DNA of 8,053 nucleotides. It comes from Calditrichaceae bacterium. GTDB taxonomy: Bacteria > Calditrichota > Calditrichia > Calditrichales > Calditrichaceae. Numbering within the stretch: the stretch's first letter is position 1; each line of letters starts with the position of its first letter. A program made the position numbers and the translations under genes. The notes beneath the pieces are model-generated. The model ran no database searches and was not told where the DNA came from. It saw only the letters and a list, made by a program, of their open reading frames with translations. The DNA is taken from the NCBI GenBank assembly GCA_030592985.1, contig JAUVIB010000126.1:1-8053 (forward strand), in the 5' to 3' direction. Positions 1 to 5,350 of this stretch are shown here, one piece after another.

Positions 1-1
1 C

Positions 2-580
2 TGGGGTATGGGACTATTGGTGAGTATTAGCGGTTTATATATTTCCTATAGGGCTGATTTACCAAGCGGGCCAACCATTGTTGCGTCTTACGGGATATTA
101 CTTATCATAGTTTCACTCGTTTTATTTGTCATGCGCGCAAAAAACAGAAAAAATGCTCTTACAAAATTATCCATAGGTTTTGTTTCTCTCATAGTCATCA
201 CCTATTTAATCTACTACATGGGAACCAACTTAAAAAAAGATCATCATACAGAGCATGAGTCGGCACATCAAGATACAATCGTGCATAGCAGTGGCCATAT
301 TTCCCTGGAGCAATTAAATTCTTCATATAAAATGACAAATGATATTCAGGAAAAAATGGCTATCGCAGTAAAAATAAGCAAAAAGAATAAAGTTACTTCT
401 CTTAAAAAACTGGTGTCGTTGTTAAAGATTTCGGAATATCCCTTTATTCGGGAAGAAATCGTTCAGAAAATAAATGAGATTTCAGGAAAAATATTTTCAT
501 ACGATACGGAAAAATCAGCTGAAGAAAATCAAAAATCGATAAAAGAAATGGAAAATTTTATTAATTCATTTTTAAGATAG
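2..580 (+). CDS. Metal-ion ABC transporter permease (ABC-3/ZnuB family), C-terminal part, with His-rich HEAT-like tail
   Basis: The reading frame is open to the left edge, so the N-terminal part of the gene lies outside the window and the ATG at base 8 is internal. The first visible residues (GLYISYRADLPSGPTIV) match the last conserved stretch of ABC-3 permeases, the inner-membrane subunit of Zn2+/Mn2+/Fe2+ importers such as ZnuB and TroC. A membrane segment follows (about residues 22-42, counting from base 8). After a basic loop (RAKNRKN) comes an extra hydrophobic segment (about 55-72), then a polar tail with six His between residues 79 and 97 and two or three amphipathic helices (about 110-190). 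The helices resemble a HEAT repeat ending in a 'G-x-x-F-x-Y-D' turn. Family members usually stop soon after the DLPSG-region helix, so the extra helix and about 115-residue tail are unusual. The family call is fairly secure. Which metal is carried is not shown. The stop (TAG) lies inside the 3' end of the opposing thioredoxin gene. Confidence 0.78.
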   Translation, partial: WGMGLLVSISGLYISYRADLPSGPTIVASYGILLIIVSLVLFVMRAKNRKNALTKLSIGFVSLIVITYLIYYMGTNLKKDHHTEHESAHQDTIVHSSGHISLEQLNSSYKMTNDIQEKMAIAVKISKKNKVTSLKKLVSLLKISEYPFIREEIVQKINEISGKIFSYDTEKSAEENQKSIKEMENFINSFLR

Positions 581-905
581 ATTGTTGATTATAGCTGAAA
601 AATGGAGCAATCATTTTCTCAATCTCGTTTTCGAAGTCGATTATACTGAAATGGCGGCTGAAACGCTTCACTTCCCTACCGTCAAGAAAAATAATGATAG
701 TTGGTACCGCGAAAACAAGGTATTGCCCGCTAACTTCTGGGTTAAAATGCGTATCAATATATTGTAATTCGACCTTTTCATACTTTTCAAGAACGGATTC
801 TACTTTCGGTAGTAATATTTTGCATACATTACATTCAGGGTAAGAAAAATAGGTAACGATAAGTTCCGTTGATCTTATTTTTTCAAAAATCTCTTCTGAA
901 TTCAT
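561..905 (-). CDS. Thioredoxin-like protein (CxxC redox protein)
   Basis: This 114-residue protein has the size and order of a single thioredoxin fold. It shows a strand (LIVTYFSY), the active site C25-N-V-C28, a long helix (KILLPKVESVLEKY), a second strand (VELQYIDT), the cis-proline loop V67-P68-T, and the closing strand IIIFLDG. The pair of cysteines suggests thiol-disulfide exchange. No signal peptide or lipobox is seen, so it is expected in the cytoplasm. CNVC is not the classical thioredoxin CGPC, so it is better called thioredoxin-like (compare the small YtpP/YdbP-type proteins) than TrxA. The start is the only ATG before the fold. It is preceded by a weak purine-rich site (AAAGAG) about 8-9 nt upstream. 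The gene ends inside the tail of the convergent permease gene (20 bp overlap) and starts 27 nt after a strong hairpin. Confidence 0.85.
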   Translation of the reverse strand: MNSEEIFEKIRSTELIVTYFSYPECNVCKILLPKVESVLEKYEKVELQYIDTHFNPEVSGQYLVFAVPTIIIFLDGREVKRFSRHFSIIDFENEIEKMIAPFFSYNQQSILKMN

Positions 906-932
906 AATATTTCACTCTTTTTTTTAAAACAA

Positions 933-962
933 AAGCGTCTTCGTAGTTCTTCGAAGACGCTT
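933..962 (-). terminator. Perfect hairpin with T-run on the - strand: terminator or attenuator
   Basis: The arms AAGCGTCTTCG (933-943) and CGAAGACGCTT (952-962) are perfectly complementary over 11 bp, with an 8-base loop. Read on the - strand, the stem is followed by TTTTGTTTT, which fits an intrinsic terminator. On the + strand the following TTATTTATATT is weaker, so it could also stop + transcripts coming from the permease. It lies 260 nt after the acyl-CoA dehydrogenase stop and only 27 nt before the thioredoxin start. It may therefore end the etf-acd transcript, act as a leader attenuator of the thioredoxin gene, or both. Confidence 0.6.
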
Positions 963-1020
963 ATTTATATTCATTACAATTCTTTCAGGATTTTATATAA
1001 TCCCCTCTCCAATAATATGA

Positions 1021-1060
1021 ATGTATCCCTTTGCCCTGTTTTATCAGGGAATGGGGACAT
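1021..1060. repeat. Imperfect C-rich/G-rich palindrome, diverged copy of an interspersed repeat
   Basis: CCCTG (1034-1038) and CAGGG (1045-1049) form an inner stem with a 6-base loop. The outer flanks ATGTATCCC and GGGGACAT pair imperfectly around it. The layout (CCCTTTG, then C-rich arm, T-rich loop, G-rich arm) resembles the two clearer copies at 1139-1173 and 5169-5203, but this copy is more degenerate. Neither strand has a T-run, so it is not an obvious terminator. Confidence 0.35.
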
Positions 1061-1138
1061 GGGATAGGGTAAAAAAAAGATTATTCCAAATTACTGTATA
1101 GGGCTCCTTCTTTTGACAAATTAATTTTGAAATATTTT

Positions 1139-1173
1139 TACATCCCCCTTTTTCCCCCTTCAAAGGGGGAATA
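1139..1173. repeat. CCCCCTT/AAGGGGG palindromic interspersed repeat
   Basis: TTCCCCCTT (1152-1160) and AAGGGGGAA (1163-1171) are perfect inverted arms separated by 2 bases, preceded by TACATCCCCCTT. The same plan (TACATC, CCCTT, CCCCC, T-rich centre, AAGGGGGA) recurs at 5169-5203 in the same orientation. It lies in the 3' untranslated region of the etf-acd operon. Similar short palindromes are common in Bacteroidota-type genomes and give rise to spurious 'PLPPFLRG' translations. Confidence 0.55.
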
Positions 1174-1222
1174 TTTAGCATCTTTTCAATCTATCAATAA
1201 CAAGTCATATAATCTTTAATTT

Positions 1223-2944
1223 TTAAATTAATATTTCATCAGCATGAAGTAAATCGGAAAATTGCTCATTTTTAATAGTTTCATAATTTTTTCGGGCCAT
1301 CGCCGAAGCGCTGACAATATAGCGATTTGCAATAAAAACTTTACGTGTGTTAATTTCCGCTTCATCAAGTAAAAGATAACCCACATACAGATAACTATAC
1401 ATTTCGACCAACTCTTTTGCCGCCACATCCTGGAAATATCTATCGTTTTTATCTACAACAAATTTTTGGCCTTCATAGAAAAGTTCACGGATTTCTTTTA
1501 AACGGTCTGCCAGTCCTGCCAGCGTTCCTTTGTATGATTTCTTTTCATTTTTATCAAAATGATCAGCCAATATATCGTTAATAACACCGCCGATAGCGGC
1601 AACAATCTGCAGCTGCGATGTACCTTCATAAATATTAGTAATACGTGCGTCCCGTGCCAGACGTTCCACACTAAATTCTTTCATATAACCGGTTCCACCA
1701 TGGATTTGCAGTGCATCATAAGTGATCTTATTGGCTGCTTCGGTTAAAATATATTTTGTCATAGGTGTTAAAAGGGCAGAGATTTTTGCGGCTTCTTTCT
1801 GTTTGGCCGACTCTTCCTGAAATGCTTTCCCTTCCTCTTTCAAATGTTCTATCCGTTCAATCAGTTTATCCCGGCGATCAACCCATTTGGATGTTGCATA
1901 AATTAATGAGCGATTGCTCTCCAGAGTTACCCGCATATCAATAAGCATATTTGTAACCACAGGAATATCATAAATGGCCTTACCAAACTGCTCCCTTGCC
2001 TTGGCATAGGACAAGGCTTCTTCATAAGCAGCCTGTGAAATACCGAGCGCCTGGGCGGAGACACCAAGTCTCGCACCATTCATCAAATCCATAACATATT
2101 TTATTAATCCGAATTTGCGTTTACCGACTAATTTTGCAGGTGTATCGTTAAACTGCAGCTCACAAGTAGGTGATCCATGTATTCCAAGTTTATGTTCAAT
2201 ACGCCGCACTGTTACCGTATCATCACCGTAGCAGACAAACATACTCAATCCGCGTCCATCCTTTGTGCCCGCTTCAGAACGTGCCAGAACAAGGTGAATA
2301 TCAGCATTTCCATTAGTGATAAAGCGTTTAACGCCATGCAGGAACCAGTTCCCATCTTCATCCTGATAGGCTTGTAAATTAACGGCCTGCAAGTCAGATC
2401 CGGCGTCCGGTTCGGTAAGAGCCATTGCCCCGGTTGCCTTCCCGCTGGCAAATTGCGGCAGGAATTCTGCTTTTTGCTCTTCACTTGAAAATTTATTTAT
2501 AGTTTCTGCAATATCCTGCAATCCAAAGATATTCATCAGCGAAGCATCTGCCCTTGATATCATTTCAATTGCCATAATATAAATGGTAATCGGGAAATTC
2601 AAACCGCCATGTTTGCGCGGTAAGGTAAATCCCATTAAATCAGCCTGAGACAGTTGTCGCAACGCTTCCTGAGTACCTTTTGCATAGGTTACCTTGCCAT
2701 TATCAAACTGAGCGCTTTCTTCATCAACTTCGGCAGCAAGTGGAGCGACAATATTTCCGGCAATATCTCCCACGATTTCCAATGTTTTCTGATAATTATC
2801 CATGGCATCTTGGTTATCTTTCGGAGCATAATTAAAATCTTTTGCATCCTCAAAATTACCTTCCATCAGCTCTATAATATCTTCAATATTAAAATTTTCA
2901 AATTGAAATAAAATATCTTTATTATCTGTGAAAAAATTAGGCAT
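1223..2944 (-). CDS. Acyl-CoA dehydrogenase, long FadE-like type
   Basis: This 573-residue FAD enzyme is predicted to catalyse alpha,beta-oxidation of acyl-CoA thioesters (or the reverse reduction), with ETF as electron partner. It shows the domains of the family in order. These are an N-terminal helical part (about 45-165), the beta-domain signature AMALTEPDAGSD (173-184), a C-terminal helical domain with REQFGK (317-322), and the second signature QIHGGTGYMKEFSVERLARD (413-432). The motif IYEGTSQLQ carries Glu440, the position of the catalytic base in medium-chain dehydrogenases. Short-chain family members have about 380 residues. The extra length here is an N-terminal extension of about 40 residues, a charged helical insert (about 355-388) and a C-terminal helical domain of about 110 residues, as in bacterial FadE-like enzymes. 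The start is supported by AGAGG 5 nt upstream, which overlaps the etfA stop codon, so translation is probably coupled. It is the last gene of the operon. The acyl chain used cannot be read from the sequence. Confidence 0.95.
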   Translation of the reverse strand: MPNFFTDNKDILFQFENFNIEDIIELMEGNFEDAKDFNYAPKDNQDAMDNYQKTLEIVGDIAGNIVAPLAAEVDEESAQFDNGKVTYAKGTQEALRQLSQADLMGFTLPRKHGGLNFPITIYIMAIEMISRADASLMNIFGLQDIAETINKFSSEEQKAEFLPQFASGKATGAMALTEPDAGSDLQAVNLQAYQDEDGNWFLHGVKRFITNGNADIHLVLARSEAGTKDGRGLSMFVCYGDDTVTVRRIEHKLGIHGSPTCELQFNDTPAKLVGKRKFGLIKYVMDLMNGARLGVSAQALGISQAAYEEALSYAKAREQFGKAIYDIPVVTNMLIDMRVTLESNRSLIYATSKWVDRRDKLIERIEHLKEEGKAFQEESAKQKEAAKISALLTPMTKYILTEAANKITYDALQIHGGTGYMKEFSVERLARDARITNIYEGTSQLQIVAAIGGVINDILADHFDKNEKKSYKGTLAGLADRLKEIRELFYEGQKFVVDKNDRYFQDVAAKELVEMYSYLYVGYLLLDEAEINTRKVFIANRYIVSASAMARKNYETIKNEQFSDLLHADEILI

Positions 2945-2952
2945 AACAACCT

Positions 2953-3972
2953 CTATTTTAATTTATTTTTATAGGCTTCAATAAATTTTGGAATGACATC
3001 CTCCACATCACCAACAATACCATAATGGCACACTCCAAAAATAGGCGCCTCCGGGTCATTATTAATGGCAATAATTTTATTGGATTCATCCATACCGGCG
3101 CGGTGCTGTATTGCCCCGGAAATCCCACAAGCAATGTATAATTTTGGACGTACTGTTACCCCGGTTTGTCCCACCTGTCGTTCATGCTCCACAAAACCGG
3201 CGTCAACAGATGCACGGCTTCCTGCAACTTCCCCGCCAATGGCTTCGGCTAAGTTATGAATTAGAGAAAAATTCTCTTTTGAACCCATTCCGTAACCGCC
3301 CGCTACAATAATGGACGCGCTTTTCAGATTCACTTTACTCTCTTCCTGATGATGATCAATAATTTCAATTAAACCGTCAATATCACCGGGCACATAATCA
3401 ACTTTGTCAATTTTTCCATTTACCGCTTTATCCAAAGGCGCCATTTCCATCACTCCTTCGCGTACCGTTGCCATCTGTACCGGATTGTCCGGTGTTATAA
3501 TTGTGGCAATGATATTACCGCCAAAAGCAGGCCTGATTTGCAGCAATAATTGTTTATAGTCCTTCTTTTGATACGTCACATCGGCAATTTGCAAATTGGT
3601 ACAATCCGCTGTTAATCCGCTTACCGTGTTCGATGCTACTCTTGGAGCGATATCACGGCCAATAAATGATGCGCCAAATAAAACGATTCTCGGTTTGCGT
3701 GAACCAACTAATTCAGAAACAAGACGGCTGTAGGGCATTGTTTTATATTCTTCAAGAGCAGGATGATCAACGACGATAGTTTCCTGTGCGCCAAAACTAA
3801 AAGTTTCTTGCACAACACTATCCATTTTATGGCCGATTACAACCGCCTTTAAGACGCCGTTAATTTCTTTGGCTAATTTTCGCCCTTTTGAAAGTAGTTC
3901 AAAACTAACATCGGCAACTTTACCGGAACGTTGTTCTATATAAACCCATACTTCATTTGATAACTTTTTCAT
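2953..3972 (-). CDS. etfA: Electron transfer flavoprotein alpha subunit
   Basis: This 339-residue subunit is the FAD-binding half of the ETF heterodimer, which shuttles electrons to or from the dehydrogenase encoded next to it. The N-terminal Rossmann-like domain (about 8-205) has the GRDIAPRVA motif (105-113). The C-terminal flavin domain begins at IIVAGGYGMGSKENF (221-235), then GSRASVDAG (251-259, Arg253), QVGQTGVTVRPKLYIACG (266-283), GISGAIQH (283-290) and IIAINNDPEAPIF (300-312). Together these match the ETF-alpha signature. The 'TVRPKLYIACGISGAIQH' and 'YGIVGDVEDVIPKFIE' style resembles the NAD-linked bifurcating ETF group more than the mitochondrial type, by recall of family members. 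The position usually written GGRG is GGYG here. No ferredoxin extension is fused to it. The ATG has an AAGG site upstream, and the etfB stop lies 8 bp before the start, so the pair is likely translationally coupled. Confidence 0.95.
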   Translation of the reverse strand: MKKLSNEVWVYIEQRSGKVADVSFELLSKGRKLAKEINGVLKAVVIGHKMDSVVQETFSFGAQETIVVDHPALEEYKTMPYSRLVSELVGSRKPRIVLFGASFIGRDIAPRVASNTVSGLTADCTNLQIADVTYQKKDYKQLLLQIRPAFGGNIIATIITPDNPVQMATVREGVMEMAPLDKAVNGKIDKVDYVPGDIDGLIEIIDHHQEESKVNLKSASIIVAGGYGMGSKENFSLIHNLAEAIGGEVAGSRASVDAGFVEHERQVGQTGVTVRPKLYIACGISGAIQHRAGMDESNKIIAINNDPEAPIFGVCHYGIVGDVEDVIPKFIEAYKNKLK

Positions 3973-3980
3973 ATTAAACC

Positions 3981-4871
3981 TTATCCAAAAATATGATCTT
4001 CCATTAATTTATCAACAAGATACCCTAATCCTTCTTTATCAGGATTGATTTTCTCGTGTTCTCCCCCGGCGAGTATTACAGACTCGATTTTATGTACTTT
4101 AGTCGGGGAGCCGGATAATCCGCAACGCTCAATATCCACATCCAAATCTTCCGTTGTTAATGTTGGAATAAAAAGTCCGTTTGCTTTATATTCTTCAATC
4201 AGATCGTCTAATAATAACAGAGAATTTGATTCCACCATTTTTTCAATTTCCATTAATGATTTCGCATTTTTATAAGCCATCGCCAATTTTGCCCTGAATG
4301 GACGAGGTGCGGTGGCTTCTTTAATAACCGTAATAAGCAACGGCATGACTGATTTTAAAGTCTCATTACCGCCATCAATACGTCTTTTAATGGTCACACC
4401 ATCTTTTTTTACTTCAATAACATCTTCCGCATAGGTTATTTGTGGAATACCAAGCTTTTCCGCTGTTTGCGGGCCGACCTGAGCCGTATCGCCGTCAATC
4501 GCCTGACGTCCTGCGAAAATAAAATCATAGGGGGCAAACTTCTTAATGGTTTCACTTAAAACATAAGAAGTCGCCAGAGTATCTGCCCCGGCAAATTTCC
4601 GATCAGTGATAAGACAAACTTCATCGGCGCCCATATAGAGGCACTCCCGCAAAATATCGGATGCTTTCGGCGGACCCATTGTAATGGCCGTTACTTTACC
4701 GCCATAGCGTTCTTTAACCTGAAGCGCCAACTCCAGCGCCACTTCATCCTCAGGATTGAAAACGGCCGGCAGCTTAGCACGGTTTACTGTTCCGTCCGGT
4801 TTCATTACATTACCGGATATATTGGCCGTATCAGGCACCTGTTTAACTAAGACAATCGAATGATAACTCAT
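3981..4871 (-). CDS. etfB: Electron transfer flavoprotein beta subunit, bifurcating-type motif
   Basis: This 296-residue partner of EtfA is the first gene of the operon. It starts with the typical strand IVLVKQVPD (6-14), followed by NPEDEVALELAL (39-50), AITMGPPKA (62-70), MGADE (80-84) and FAGADTLATSY (93-103). The segment FAGRQAIDGDTAQVGPQ (119-135) follows; AMP-binding ETFs usually have a G-K-Q-A-I-D-D-D-x-N-Q-type loop at this position. The GRQAIDGDTAQVGP form is the one I associate with NADH-using, electron-bifurcating ETFs, where a second FAD occupies this site. The dehydrogenase-recognition loop PRPFRAKLAMAYKNAK (189-204) is present, with Leu196 in the place of the docking leucine. 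The length is somewhat above the usual 250-265 because of a C-terminal tail. The start has AAGGA 5 nt upstream. Confidence 0.95.
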   Translation of the reverse strand: MSYHSIVLVKQVPDTANISGNVMKPDGTVNRAKLPAVFNPEDEVALELALQVKERYGGKVTAITMGPPKASDILRECLYMGADEVCLITDRKFAGADTLATSYVLSETIKKFAPYDFIFAGRQAIDGDTAQVGPQTAEKLGIPQITYAEDVIEVKKDGVTIKRRIDGGNETLKSVMPLLITVIKEATAPRPFRAKLAMAYKNAKSLMEIEKMVESNSLLLLDDLIEEYKANGLFIPTLTTEDLDVDIERCGLSGSPTKVHKIESVILAGGEHEKINPDKEGLGYLVDKLMEDHIFG

Positions 4872-4912
4872 AATAATCCTTATTATTTTTTATTAAAATA
4901 TGGAATTTTTAA

Positions 4913-4939
4913 ATTATAATATTTTTAAGGAGAATTCAA
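4913..4939 (-). promoter_or_regulatory. Candidate sigma70-like promoter of the etfB-etfA-acd operon
   Basis: Read on the - strand, TTGAAT (4934-4939) lies 15 bases before TATAAT (4913-4918), about 41 nt upstream of the etfB start. The spacer is short for a sigma70 promoter. With the alternative -10 TAATTT the spacer becomes 17. The surroundings are very AT-rich, so chance matches are likely, and this is only the best candidate seen. Confidence 0.3.
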
Positions 4940-5111
4940 GTTTATAAAAAAAATATTATTAATTATATTTCACATCATATTCGTTCTAAATAATGAGAAA
5001 GAAAGACTAAAATTTCGTAAATTGATACTGGTTGTCATAAAGAAAGATTATGCAGATAAATATAAGGAGGATGAATTCAAGGACTCATTTTATATCCATC
5101 GTGAGAATTAA
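4929..5111 (+). pseudogene. Possible remnant of a small secreted-protein gene without a start codon
   Basis: A frame of 60 sense codons is open from the stop at 4926 to a TAA at 5109. It is preceded by a good ribosome-binding-like AAGGAG (4927-4932). About 12 nt later the frame reads as FIKKILLIIFHIIFVL, which looks like a lysine-plus-hydrophobic signal-peptide start. The rest is charged (KERLKFRK, then KDYADKYKEDEFKDSF). No ATG, GTG or TTG occurs where the start should be: the codons there are TTT and ATA. The first near-start is a TTG far inside. Either a start codon was lost in a decayed gene, or the pattern is chance in AT-rich DNA. It ends in the direct repeat of the MITE-like element. 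I recognise no family. Confidence 0.22.
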
Positions 5112-5274
5112 TATAATTGATTATGTCTTTAGCTCAGCAATAAATAAATTTCTTGGATTTAAAAGGGATACATCTCCCTTGCCCCCTTTTTTAAGGGGGA
5201 TTGAGTTAACTATCTGTAAATATATAGGTTAAGTCGTTATTAGCGGAGTAAAAGACATAATCTGTAATATAATT
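5109..5274. mobile_element. MITE-like element with inverted ends and 10 bp flanking direct repeat
   Basis: The left end GATTATGTCTTTAGCTC (5119-5135) is mirrored by GAGTAAAAGACATAATC (5246-5262), 15 of 17 positions complementary with 12 consecutive. Weaker similarity continues inward. The 10-mer TAATATAATT occurs immediately outside the left arm (5109-5118) and two bases outside the right arm (5265-5274), as expected for a target duplication. The core of about 146 bp contains the CCCCCTT palindrome and a small imperfect hairpin (TTAACTAT with ATATAGGTTAA), and no credible gene. It would be non-autonomous, moved by a transposase encoded elsewhere. The region is AT-rich, so the direct repeat could be partly fortuitous. 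Confidence 0.45.
5169..5203. repeat. CCCCCTT/AAGGGGG palindromic interspersed repeat (second clear copy)
   Basis: CCCCCTT (5182-5188) and AAGGGGG (5193-5199) pair perfectly around TTTT, preceded by TACATCTCCCTTG. A second small inverted pair, AAGGGA (5163-5168) and TCCCTT (5175-5180), sits directly upstream. The plan and orientation match 1139-1173. It lies inside the MITE-like element, while the other copies have no such ends, so the palindrome appears to be a separate repeat family. Confidence 0.55.
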
Positions 5275-5276
5275 AT

Positions 5277-5308
5277 TTTGGACAACTATCTATTTTGCAT
5301 TTTTTTTG
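5277..5308 (+). promoter_or_regulatory. Possible Bacteroidota-type promoter for the hydrolase gene
   Basis: TTTG (5277-5280) is followed after 20 bases by TTTTTTTG (5301-5308), close to the -33 TTTG / -7 TAnnTTTG pattern of Bacteroidota promoters (7 of 8 at the -7 box). It would start transcription about 35 nt before the ATG at 5351. The low-complexity T-run makes this a weak call. Confidence 0.22.
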
Positions 5309-5323
5309 TAAAGTATATTTACA
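5307..5323. promoter_or_regulatory. Operator-like palindrome upstream of the hydrolase gene
   Basis: TGTAAA (5307-5312), GTATA, then TTTACA (5318-5323) is a perfect two-fold symmetric site with 6 bp arms and a 5-base centre. It lies 27 bp before the hydrolase ATG and overlaps the expected transcription start. The form suits a dimeric repressor or activator. The regulator cannot be named, and chance is possible in AT-rich DNA. Confidence 0.3.
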
Positions 5324-5350
5324 TTTCAACTAACTATTGGAGTTTAGATT

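Larger units (their letters stand above)
906..1222. other. Intergenic region between the dehydrogenase 3' end and the thioredoxin start
   Basis: These 317 bases hold no supportable gene. They contain the 933-962 hairpin and two C-rich/G-rich palindromic repeats (about 1021-1060 and 1139-1173). The remainder is AT-rich. No clear promoter for the thioredoxin gene was found between the hairpin and its start. A short AT-rich palindrome, TTAATTT/AAATTAA, spans the dehydrogenase stop codon but has no T-run. Confidence 0.6.

Noticed and set aside
582..767. 61-codon frame on the + strand
   Set aside because: It lies fully opposite the thioredoxin-like gene, which shows a clear fold and active site, so it is a shadow frame.
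1216..1231. TTAATTT/AAATTAA palindrome at the dehydrogenase stop as terminator
   Set aside because: It consists only of A and T and lacks a T-run after it. It is expected by chance in this composition.
2245..2484. 79-codon - strand frame and others inside the dehydrogenase and etf genes
   Set aside because: They overlap strongly supported conserved genes in other frames and show no recognisable protein features.
5050..5232. 60-codon frame starting MQINIRRMNSRTHF on the + strand
   Set aside because: It reads straight through the MITE-like element and the C-rich palindrome (giving the well-known spurious DTSPLPPFLRG string). The AAGGAGG in it touches the next ATG without spacing. No coding signal beyond an open frame.
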